Source of the DNA: Aliicoccus persicus
GTDB taxonomy: Bacteria > Bacillota > Bacilli > Staphylococcales > Salinicoccaceae
Assembly: GCF_900110815.1 (NCBI RefSeq)
Contig: NZ_FOIT01000003.1
Coordinates: 129,054-176,777 of the forward strand
Reading direction: 5' to 3'
Length of the DNA: 47,724 nucleotides
Shown: piece by piece, positions 8,949 to 16,068 of the stretch
Position numbering within the stretch: position 1 is the first letter of the stretch
Layout of the letters: each line of letters begins with the position of its first letter
Translations under genes and position numbers: made by a program
Notes under the pieces: generated by a model
Seen by the model: the letters and a program-made list of their open reading frames with translations, nothing else
Databases searched by the model: none
What the model was told of the DNA's origin: nothing

Positions 8949-9137
8949 GTACCAATGAGAATCCACAGAGTCGAGTTAGAGGCGCCAGCGTACCAATGAG
9001 AATCCACAGAGTCGAGCTAGAGGTGCCAGCGTACCAATGAGAAGCGACAGAGTCGAGTTAGAGAAGCCAGCGTACCAATGAGAATCCACAGAGTCGAGCT
9101 AGAGGTGCCAGCGTACCAATGAGAATCCATAGAGTCA
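8949..9137. repeat. 41-bp tandem repeat, array B (5 units)
   Basis: Units start at exactly 41-base steps: 8949, 8990, 9031, 9072 and 9113. The last unit is partial. Each begins GTACCAATGAG, then AATCCACAGAGTCGAG, and ends GCCAGC. Differences are single substitutions. The core CCAATGAG...AGTC is shared with array A at the window start, so A and B are one family. The array lies between the yutD terminator and the 3' end of a minus-strand gene, i.e. in a convergent intergenic region. No open reading frame or spacer-like variable segment is present. Confidence 0.93.
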
Positions 9138-9161
9138 CTATTGTGTAAAGCTGATCACCGT

Positions 9162-9418
9162 CAAGTTTATGCTAGAGGGCTTACTGTAAAGTTGTGGTTT
9201 CACAAGTTTATGCTAGATGGCTTACTGTAAAGTTGTGACTTCACAAGTTTACGCTAGATGGCTTACTGTAAAGTTGTGGTTTCACAAGTTTACGCTAGAT
9301 GGCTTACTGTAAAGTTGTGGTTTCACAAGTTTATACAGGAGGGCTTATAGTAAAGTTGTGGTTTCACAAGTTTACGCTAGATGGCTTACTGTAAAGTTGT
9401 GGTTTCACAAGTTTACGA
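9162..9418. repeat. 41-bp tandem repeat, array C (7 units)
   Basis: Units begin with CAAGTTTA at 9162, 9203, 9244, 9285, 9326, 9367 and 9408 (the last is partial): an exact 41-base period. The consensus runs CAAGTTTACGCTAGATGG, then CTTACTGTAAAGTTGTGGTTTCA. Across the unit boundary TAAAGTTGTG-GTTT-CACAAGTTTA forms an imperfect 24-base palindrome (nine of ten pairs). The sequence is unrelated to array B, which ends only about 25 bases before, although the period is identical. Apart from arrays B and C, the 8866-9463 gap holds only the terminator and short unique joins. Confidence 0.93.
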
Positions 9419-9463
9419 TGAGCCGCTACCATACCAATAATCAGCTGCCTTTCAACGCATCCC

Positions 9464-9754
9464 CTACAAATCTCCAATATCCATGCCAGGTGATATAACT
9501 TCTCTCAAGAAGACTTCGACTTCGGCTGCTTCCTCTTCCGTGTAACCTAGTGCATAGGATGTAAACCCTTCTTCATCCAGATCATCGGTCCCGAAAATTC
9601 CAAACTTGTTATTTTGCATGTTCATTACGATACTTTTACCAAAAAAACGCGTCGTTTGCATGACCGCCAAATCATAACGGTTTTCATCACCGACGAAGCT
9701 TACGAATCTGGTACTCGTATCTTCCGTATCATCATATAGGTAAAAATCTATCAT
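9464..9754 (-). CDS. DUF3055 family protein
   Basis: A 96-residue cytoplasmic protein (MIDFYLYDDTEDTSTRFVSFVG, VMNMQNNKFGIFGTDDL) resembling the DUF3055 family of Bacillales; function unknown. The frame is open upstream to 9832 with alternative ATGs at 9796 and 9832. I chose 9754 because the family homology begins there and because a TATAAT (minus strand, 9803-9798) lies directly before the 9796 ATG, leaving no room for a leader. It is divergent from yutE, with a 78-bp shared intergenic region. Confidence 0.72.
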   Translation of the reverse strand: MIDFYLYDDTEDTSTRFVSFVGDENRYDLAVMQTTRFFGKSIVMNMQNNKFGIFGTDDLDEEGFTSYALGYTEEEAAEVEVFLREVISPGMDIGDL

Positions 9755-9832
9755 ATGCTCAGTCCATTCTAATAATATTTCTTCATATGCTATCATAATT
9801 ATATACAAATAAAAATGAACGGGGATAGGCAC

Positions 9833-10258
9833 ATGTACTTTGTCGATAAAGAACTTTTAATAGAACGTTTAGATTACATTGAGAAATTATCACATGAAGT
9901 TGAAAGTCAAGATGGCTTCGCACTCGAAAGGGTGTGTCACATGTTAATAGAAGTAACTGTCGATGTTGGGAACATGATTATCGATGGTTTTATCTTAAGA
10001 GATCCTGGCAGTTACAGTGATGTGATGGATATTATGGCGCTTGAGGGTGTAATGTCTGAAGAAAACAAAAACAAAATTGTAGAAACTTTCGAATGGCGTC
10101 AAAAGCTTCAGAGGGAATACACAAACATTGATCACCAATCTCTTAAAGAAGACTTCACTAAAGCAAAAGATTTATATGCGCAGTTCAAACAAGAGGTATA
10201 TCGCTTTTTCGAAAATGAAAATCAGAGTATTACAGCATTCAAAGCGGACAAAAACTAA
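9833..10258 (+). CDS. yutE: DUF86 / HepT-like HEPN protein (YutE)
   Basis: A 141-residue all-alpha protein matching Bacillus YutE: MYFVDKELLIERL, ALERVCHMLIEVTVDVGNMIIDGF and RDPGSYSDVMDIM. DUF86 includes HepT, the RNase toxin of HepT/MntA systems, with an RX4-6H catalytic motif. Here ERVCHMLIE supplies an R followed by a nearby H, but no MNT nucleotidyltransferase partner sits next to it, so a stand-alone housekeeping role as in Bacillus is more likely. ATG at 9833 is preferred to the in-frame upstream ATG because GGGGATAGG lies just before it. The stop codon abuts the bioY operator. Confidence 0.82.
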   Translation: MYFVDKELLIERLDYIEKLSHEVESQDGFALERVCHMLIEVTVDVGNMIIDGFILRDPGSYSDVMDIMALEGVMSEENKNKIVETFEWRQKLQREYTNIDHQSLKEDFTKAKDLYAQFKQEVYRFFENENQSITAFKADKN

Positions 10259-10289
10259 TTGTCAACCAAAAATAAAAATAGGTTAACAA
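10259..10289 (+). promoter_or_regulatory. BirA-box operator of bioY
   Basis: TTGTCAACC (10259-10267), a 13-base A-rich spacer and GGTTAACAA (10281-10289) form the inverted repeat bound by the biotin repressor/ligase BirA in Firmicutes. The right half-site overlaps the -35 hexamer of the bioY promoter, so biotinyl-AMP-loaded BirA would block transcription when biotin is plentiful. Confidence 0.87.
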
Positions 10290-10312
10290 TCACCACTCAA
10301 TTATGTTACAAT
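10283..10312 (+). promoter_or_regulatory. bioY promoter
   Basis: TTAACA (10283-10288), an 18-base spacer and TACAAT (10307-10312), 31 bases before the bioY ATG. The overlap with the BirA box supports the assignment. Confidence 0.7.
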
Positions 10313-10343
10313 CTGAAAGTAACTAAAAATTGAGGAGAACATC

Positions 10344-10901
10344 ATGAAAACAAAAGAACTAATTTTAATCGGGTTATTCGCATCAATCATTGCAATTTCT
10401 ACCTTTATAAAAATACCAATTGGCCCTGTACCAATCACACTACAGCTACCAGCAATTCTACTCACTGGATTTTTGCTCGGTTCAAAGCGCGCAAGCTATA
10501 GTGTACTCATTTATATACTTGTCGGCTTGGTCGGCATTCCAGTTTTTTCATTCGGTGGGGGACTGAGTTCAGTCGTATCTCCTACATTCGGCTTTGTCGT
10601 TGGTTTTATCTTTGCTGCAATGATCGTTGGCCTGAGTCATCGATTTAAGATAAACATTCCGCTCTATATCCTTTTATCGGTCTGTGCAATTGGTGTGACA
10701 TATATTTTTGGTGTCCTACACTTCTATATCATTATGAATTTTGTATTGGATACTCCATACTCGATCATTGGTGTTCTGCAAGTTGCAGTAATTCCATTTG
10801 TGATAAAAGATATCATATTTGCAATAATTACGGTTTTTCTTGCTATAAGTTTGAGAAAAGTGGGTATAGGATTAAATGAATACCAAAAAGAGCCTGTATA
10901 A
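10344..10901 (+). CDS. bioY: Biotin ECF transporter substrate-binding protein BioY
   Basis: A 185-residue membrane protein with about six transmembrane segments, the S component for biotin in energy-coupling factor transporters. Visible family motifs are IPIGPVPITLQ near residue 25, the GFLLGSKRA segment and SPTFGFVVGF near residue 77. The ECF ATPases and the T protein are not in this window, so a shared module elsewhere is expected. A GAGGAG ribosome binding site precedes the ATG. The BirA box and promoter upstream make it a biotin-repressed monocistronic gene. Confidence 0.95.
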   Translation: MKTKELILIGLFASIIAISTFIKIPIGPVPITLQLPAILLTGFLLGSKRASYSVLIYILVGLVGIPVFSFGGGLSSVVSPTFGFVVGFIFAAMIVGLSHRFKINIPLYILLSVCAIGVTYIFGVLHFYIIMNFVLDTPYSIIGVLQVAVIPFVIKDIIFAIITVFLAISLRKVGIGLNEYQKEPV

Positions 10902-11068
10902 ACATTCATCACTGTAATTAATTTACAATAAATTAACTCGAAATCGTGATGATATTATATATTTTTGTATAATCATCGTGTATACTTTGATTTTTTGGTA
11001 TGAATGATTTTATGCTGTTTTTACTAGGTATTCACCTTGGTAGTCAACAAAATGGAGGTAGGTTAATT

Positions 11069-12997
11069 ATGAAAGGTAACAAAAAAGCTTTAAAATTTCC
11101 ACTGCAACTAGCAACTGCATCCGCTTTAGCAGTCAGTACATTAGCATTTGGTATGTCTGCAGAAGCTCAGTCAGAAGCTAAAGATGCTTACATCCAAGCA
11201 GAAGAAAATGAATCAGCTCAGGTTACAACTTATTTGGAATCTCGTTTCCAGAGTGAAATGGATTGGGCAGAGCAGAGTACAAACAATGCATCTGAAAGTT
11301 TAGTGAACCTTAGCTTAGAAGCAAATGGTGTACCTGACTTCGATCCAGAAATTGAAAGCATCATTAATTCATCTTACCTTGAGTTCTTAGCTCAACAAGA
11401 TATGAATGCCCAACAATTACTAGTAGATGTAAATGCGAATATTGGTGGCGCAAACATCGATGATTTAGCATTTGGTATTGATCAAGATACATTAATTGCT
11501 AACTTACCATTCTATGACACACCATTAACACTGACGGAAGATGGAATCAAACGTCTAGCTGAAGAAAATGGTGAGAGCTTAGGAGAATTTACTTTCGCTG
11601 ATTTCTTTGCAACAGAAATGACTGTTGAAGGTTTAGATGAAGAATACTTTACACGTTATAACGATTTAGTATATGAAACTTTAGCTGATGAGTCATTTAC
11701 ATCAGAAGAAGTTGAAGAAGAAATCGCTGGTGTATCTCAGCAAGCGACAGTACTTACTATGCAACTTTCAGAAGAAGAAATTCATGAAGTTGTAAATGTT
11801 GTATTAGAAGAATTAAAAAATGACGAAGTAATTCTTGATTTAATTGCCACACAATTTGAAGTACAGATGAATAGTCAAGATGTACAACAAGAGTTTGTTG
11901 ACTCAATTGAAGAGTTACAAACTGAATTCAATGAAACGAAATTCCCACAAGGTTTAACTTCTACACTTTATGTTGTAGATAATCAAGTATTGAAGCGTGA
12001 AGTGGTTACTGAAATCCAGGCACCAGAAGGTACTGGCAGTGCACCAGTTGATGAAACAACTGAAGTAGAAGACGGTACTGAGGAAGATGCAACTGAAGAC
12101 GGTACAGAAGTAGAAGACGGTACTGAGGAAGATGCAACTGAAGACGGTACGGAAGTAGAAGATGGTACTGAGGAAGATGCAACTGAAGACGGTACAGAAG
12201 TAGAAGACGGTACTGAGGAAGACACTGAAGTAGAAGACGGTACTGAAGACGATACTGAAGGCGATAGCGCTTCAATTAGTTCTTCTAATGGTCAGTTCGC
12301 TGCGCAATCATCTGAAGACGATGAAGGTGAAGAGGACGTAACAGATGAGGGAACTGAAGAAGGTACTGAAACCGAAGAAGGCACAGAAGTAGAAGAAGGT
12401 ACTGAAGAAGACGGAACTGAAGAAGGTACTGAAGATGTTACAGTTGAAACTAGTGAATCTGTTGTGATTAACTATGTAAGTGAAACTGCATTAACAGAAA
12501 CTGGTTCTGAAACAGTTTATACACTTGAAGCTGATGGTTCAGTACTTGAAGGTACGTTATCATTAAGTGAAGGTGCTGAAGGATTCAATGATTTATTCAC
12601 ACTTGTAGCTGACGGTGAAGAAGTTGCATTTGTTCAAGTAGATAAAGCGAACACAGGCGACGGTTCTTCTGACTACACTTACACATTTAATGTAGGTCCA
12701 ACAGGTGAAAAAGTTGAAATCGTATGGAGTGGTTCATCGACTTACCAAGCAGATAATGCTCAAGGTGAGGATCGTATCACATTCAATATTCCTGAATTTG
12801 TGACTCATGATCAGTTTGCAGTAGTGTTAACTACTGAAAGTCGTTTAATCAATGGTATTGAAATGATTGACACTTCTAATGCGACAGACTTAAGTGGAAT
12901 GTCAGCAACTGAGATTGAAACATTCTTCAACACGGAAATAGCTGAAAGCTTTAACAACTGGTTGATGGGTCTGTTCAGTCAAACACAACAGCAGTAA
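11069..12997 (+). CDS. Secreted protein with acidic repeat linker, first gene of an ABC exporter operon
   Basis: A 642-residue exported protein: signal peptide at residues 1-33 (hydrophobic ATASALAVSTLAFGM, cleavage after AEA). An acidic N-terminal domain spans about 34-325. A linker of EVEDGTEEDATEDGT-type repeats spans about 329-464. A C-terminal domain of about 175 residues is predicted beta-rich. I do not recognise either globular domain. ATG at 11069 follows GGAGGTAGG; the longer frame from 11000 has no ribosome binding site. The permease gene starts 31 bases after the stop, so the protein may be a partner of the ABC transporter. Its linker resembles that of the protein at 173, while the domains are unrelated by eye. 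Confidence 0.83.
   Translation: MKGNKKALKFPLQLATASALAVSTLAFGMSAEAQSEAKDAYIQAEENESAQVTTYLESRFQSEMDWAEQSTNNASESLVNLSLEANGVPDFDPEIESIINSSYLEFLAQQDMNAQQLLVDVNANIGGANIDDLAFGIDQDTLIANLPFYDTPLTLTEDGIKRLAEENGESLGEFTFADFFATEMTVEGLDEEYFTRYNDLVYETLADESFTSEEVEEEIAGVSQQATVLTMQLSEEEIHEVVNVVLEELKNDEVILDLIATQFEVQMNSQDVQQEFVDSIEELQTEFNETKFPQGLTSTLYVVDNQVLKREVVTEIQAPEGTGSAPVDETTEVEDGTEEDATEDGTEVEDGTEEDATEDGTEVEDGTEEDATEDGTEVEDGTEEDTEVEDGTEDDTEGDSASISSSNGQFAAQSSEDDEGEEDVTDEGTEEGTETEEGTEVEEGTEEDGTEEGTEDVTVETSESVVINYVSETALTETGSETVYTLEADGSVLEGTLSLSEGAEGFNDLFTLVADGEEVAFVQVDKANTGDGSSDYTYTFNVGPTGEKVEIVWSGSSTYQADNAQGEDRITFNIPEFVTHDQFAVVLTTESRLINGIEMIDTSNATDLSGMSATEIETFFNTEIAESFNNWLMGLFSQTQQQ
12062..12241 (+). repeat. 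45-bp coding tandem repeat in the acidic linker
   Basis: Units start at 12062, 12107, 12152 and 12197, a 15-codon period encoding EVEDGTEEDATEDGT. The first three are nearly identical at DNA level; the fourth loses part. Near-identity suggests recent slippage expansion, so linker length may vary between strains. A similar but less regular acidic repeat lies at about 830-1130 in the first secreted protein. Confidence 0.88.
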
Positions 12998-13028
12998 AAT
13001 TTAACGAAGGTTAACCGAGGTGTCGTTT

Positions 13029-14255
13029 ATGAAATGGTTTAAGCATATCATGCTTTTCATCAACAACGACATAAAACTCTTATTGAGGAAGTGGAGAACA
13101 CTTCCTCTTCTTTTAGTTGCACCAGTAATTATGCTCGTAATGATTGCTTTTTTGGCGATTCGTTTTATTGGTGATTTTGAAGAGATGGATATTCAAGTCG
13201 GATTGACAAATCTCGATGAAGCACAAGAAACAACGATGATTGTCAATGCGTTGATGGAAACATCAGATATAAGTGAAATGCTTACGATACATAACATGAC
13301 GGTAGAAGAAGCGGAGATCGCAATTAGTAGTAACGAAATCGCAGCAAACATAATTTTTCCTGAAGACTTTTTTGCGGATATGACCGGTGGTAATTCTTCG
13401 ACTGTTGAAGTGGTCGGAAATGCGGACATGTCATTAGAGAGTGATATCGTCAATGAGATTGTTGCGACTGTCACGAAGCACATCAGAAATTCGCAAGCGA
13501 GTATTTTAGCAATTGGTTATCGTGCAGCTGAAGTGGGTGTTGATGAAGAAGAAGTTGATGAGATGATTTTGAACTTGTTCGTCGAATATTTCGTGCAAGT
13601 CATGTCGAGTAGCGATATGTTAGATGAGAATTTACAAAGTAACGTTGCGACAAATAATACGAATAATTATTATATTTTGTCTGTTGTATTTGTACTTTTG
13701 ATTATTTGGTCGACGATTATCTCGATTTATTTAAAAGGCGAAACACATCAACGTGTTAAAACACGTATGAAATTATATGGTGTCACTGAACTCACAGAGA
13801 GCATAAGCAAGATTGCCGTATTGATTGCATCTATGATCATACTTGCAGCAATCTCATTGCTCGGACTGTACTTTTTCACAGACATATTAAACTTAGCGTT
13901 TGATAACATATTGAGAGTTATAACACTCGTCGCATTGTTTATTATCGCAATCGGTGGTATTCATATTTTAATCGGTATACTGTTCGATAATGTAAAAACA
14001 CAATTGATTGTTAAACTGATCATGAGTATTTTACTTATTGTATTTAGTGGTGCACTCATCCCAGAAATTTACTTCCCTGAGTATCTATTACCTGTATTTG
14101 ATTACAGTGTGTCACATATGACTGTTTACTGGGTAATGGAGATTGTGTTTGGTGGACGTTTCTATATGGAACTTGTTCCTATAGCAATTGCAATTGGTGT
14201 TATTTATGGATTGATTGTCCTTGCGTCACTCTTTAAGGGGGTGAGACGCGCATGA
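13029..14255 (+). CDS. ABC-2 type transporter permease
   Basis: A 408-residue membrane protein: one N-terminal transmembrane segment (about residues 19-42), a roughly 150-residue extracytoplasmic region containing GLTNLDEAQETT, then about five or six transmembrane segments from residue 215. This is the ABC-2 (DrrB/NatB-like) permease layout. ATG at 13029 is preferred to GTG at 13020 because GAGGTG lies six bases before it. The stop overlaps the next permease start by 4 bases, indicating translational coupling. With the next two genes it forms a complete exporter; the substrate is unknown, and the secreted protein upstream is the obvious candidate partner. Confidence 0.87.
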   Translation: MKWFKHIMLFINNDIKLLLRKWRTLPLLLVAPVIMLVMIAFLAIRFIGDFEEMDIQVGLTNLDEAQETTMIVNALMETSDISEMLTIHNMTVEEAEIAISSNEIAANIIFPEDFFADMTGGNSSTVEVVGNADMSLESDIVNEIVATVTKHIRNSQASILAIGYRAAEVGVDEEEVDEMILNLFVEYFVQVMSSSDMLDENLQSNVATNNTNNYYILSVVFVLLIIWSTIISIYLKGETHQRVKTRMKLYGVTELTESISKIAVLIASMIILAAISLLGLYFFTDILNLAFDNILRVITLVALFIIAIGGIHILIGILFDNVKTQLIVKLIMSILLIVFSGALIPEIYFPEYLLPVFDYSVSHMTVYWVMEIVFGGRFYMELVPIAIAIGVIYGLIVLASLFKGVRRA

Positions 14256-15355
14256 AAAATATGATAGATATTCGCTTGATGTTGAGTAAAAAGCGTCTCA
14301 TTGGATTGTTTGTATGGTTGACAGTTCCGACATTACTAACGATGGGAATTTTTTATATTTTCAACGATGTGACCGACGATTTTTCTGTACCAGTCGGTAT
14401 CGCAAATGACAGCGATGAAGAAGAAGTTGAATCAATCATTCAAGAAATTGGTGACAATAACTTAATCAATGTCCGAATGATTGAGGCAGATGAGGCTGGA
14501 AGACTCGTTGAACAACACGAGTTAGATAGTACATTCGTCTTTGATGAACAGTTCTATGATAATCTGGAGAACTTAAGAAGAACAAACATGATTGAAAGTC
14601 ATTACTCGAACCGCTCGCTTGCGTATGGTGCAATTAAAGAAAGCGTTGGGGCAGTTGTTCAAGAACGCTACGGTTTGTACTACGCAAAAAATATGATCAA
14701 TCAAGTAGAAGAGGAAAATGACGCAGAACAATCGGATTTAGAAACCGTTGATACGTTGATCAATGATCTCATCGACCGCTTTAACTTACTCGAATATGAA
14801 TATTCATATTATGGCGATATTACTCCGGTTTCGGACCATGAAGACATGAACATCTTCTTGATTTGGAGTATCGTCACATTCTTTGTTACGTTATTTATTT
14901 TCGAATTGATCGTGTCAGAACGTAGGCAAAAAGTCATGCAACGATTGGCATTTACTCGCTATAACATGACGAAATACTTCTTGTACCAGGTATCAATTCT
15001 GACGATATTACTCGTCGTTTCAGACTTGATTGCATGGTTTGTCTTTGAGTTTTTCTACGAGCAGTCAATCAGTATTTTAACAGTGCTCAGTGTGAGATTG
15101 ATGATGATATTATTCGCTTACGTACTCGCTGTGCTGATAAAAAATGTCTACACATATTTACTCGTCAGTCTGTTTGTTATCATTGCGATTATCATATTCA
15201 CATTCGTACTTAATCCGTTGTTTGTCACGATGGATTTGGGATATTTAAATCATCTCAACCCGTTGTATCAGTTTATTAATGAAGAAATCACAGTGTACTG
15301 GAGTGTCGGATTGCTCGTCATCATTGCACTATTTTGGAGGGTTAGACATGCTTAA
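14252..15355 (+). CDS. ABC-2 type transporter permease, second subunit
   Basis: A 367-residue membrane protein with the same plan as the previous one: a transmembrane segment at about residues 14-36, an extracytoplasmic domain (VPVGIANDSDEEEVESI) to about 205, then about five transmembrane segments. It probably forms a heterodimer with the upstream permease. It starts with ATG inside the upstream stop (4-base overlap), preceded by AAGGGGGTG. Its 3' end overlaps the ATPase start by 8 bases. Confidence 0.87.
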   Translation: MKNMIDIRLMLSKKRLIGLFVWLTVPTLLTMGIFYIFNDVTDDFSVPVGIANDSDEEEVESIIQEIGDNNLINVRMIEADEAGRLVEQHELDSTFVFDEQFYDNLENLRRTNMIESHYSNRSLAYGAIKESVGAVVQERYGLYYAKNMINQVEEENDAEQSDLETVDTLINDLIDRFNLLEYEYSYYGDITPVSDHEDMNIFLIWSIVTFFVTLFIFELIVSERRQKVMQRLAFTRYNMTKYFLYQVSILTILLVVSDLIAWFVFEFFYEQSISILTVLSVRLMMILFAYVLAVLIKNVYTYLLVSLFVIIAIIIFTFVLNPLFVTMDLGYLNHLNPLYQFINEEITVYWSVGLLVIIALFWRVRHA

Positions 15356-16013
15356 AGTAGATAATGTATCATTCTCATATCGTACAAAGAAAGTTTTAGA
15401 TAACGTATCGATAGAAATCGAAGACGGGGAAATTATCGGTCTAGTCGGAGAAAATGGTGCGGGTAAAACGACATTTTTAAATATACTTGCAACATTGTTA
15501 AAACCTAGAAAAGGTACAATCACTTACAATGATATGAAGTATAAATCAAAGAAAAGTGCGATTAGAAAACAGATCGGTTACGTCCCACAGGACATCGCAC
15601 TTTGGGAAGACTTAACTGTTATGGAGAACATGTTATTCTTTGAAAAGTTATCATGGGTGAAGAAGTCTGAAAAAGAATTAAAAGATATACTTCTCGACAT
15701 GCAGCTTGACCGCTTTGATTCAAAAGTTAAAGAATTATCCGGTGGTATGAAACGGAAATTAAACTTAGCCATCAGCTTAATTCATGATCCGTCACTCTTA
15801 TTACTCGATGAACCGACGGTCGGAATTGACTTAAAGTCGAAGATCGAAATCAATGACATACTCGACTACATGAGTGAAGAAGAAAATATGACGGTCATCT
15901 ATACTTCACATGATATGGATGAAATTACACAATTATGTGACCGAACGATTGTTTTCGGACAAGATCCATTTTATCGCGAGCTGCTTGAGCGCGAAGGTAT
16001 GCCGATCAGTTAA
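15348..16013 (+). CDS. ABC transporter ATP-binding protein
   Basis: A 221-residue nucleotide-binding subunit. Walker A is GENGAGKTT near residue 36, the Q-loop lies in IGYVPQD, the signature LSGGMKRKL is near residue 130, Walker B with the catalytic Glu is LLLLDEP and the H-loop is YTSHDMDE. ATG at 15348 is chosen because GGAGGG lies just upstream; the frame is open further upstream without a ribosome binding site. It energises the two ABC-2 permeases before it. A bidirectional terminator follows. Confidence 0.93.
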   Translation: MLKVDNVSFSYRTKKVLDNVSIEIEDGEIIGLVGENGAGKTTFLNILATLLKPRKGTITYNDMKYKSKKSAIRKQIGYVPQDIALWEDLTVMENMLFFEKLSWVKKSEKELKDILLDMQLDRFDSKVKELSGGMKRKLNLAISLIHDPSLLLLDEPTVGIDLKSKIEINDILDYMSEEENMTVIYTSHDMDEITQLCDRTIVFGQDPFYRELLEREGMPIS

Positions 16014-16028
16014 TGAAAAATTAAATGT

Positions 16029-16065
16029 AAAAATCACACCTACTCGAATGTAAGTGTGATTTTTT
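16029..16065. terminator. Bidirectional intrinsic terminator
   Basis: AAAAATCACAC (16029-16039) pairs with GTGTGATTTTT (16054-16064), flanked by A and T tracts on both sides. It separates two convergent ABC operons: plus-strand 11069-16013 and the minus-strand permease ending at 16069. Confidence 0.92.
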
Positions 16066-16068
16066 TGA

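Noticed and set aside
8949-9418. CRISPR array
   Set aside because: Units repeat end to end with only point differences and no variable spacers; no cas gene is in the window.
9833-10258. HepT/MntA toxin-antitoxin system
   Set aside because: Only the HEPN half is present; the neighbours are DUF3055 and bioY, and the sequence follows the Bacillus YutE housekeeping type.
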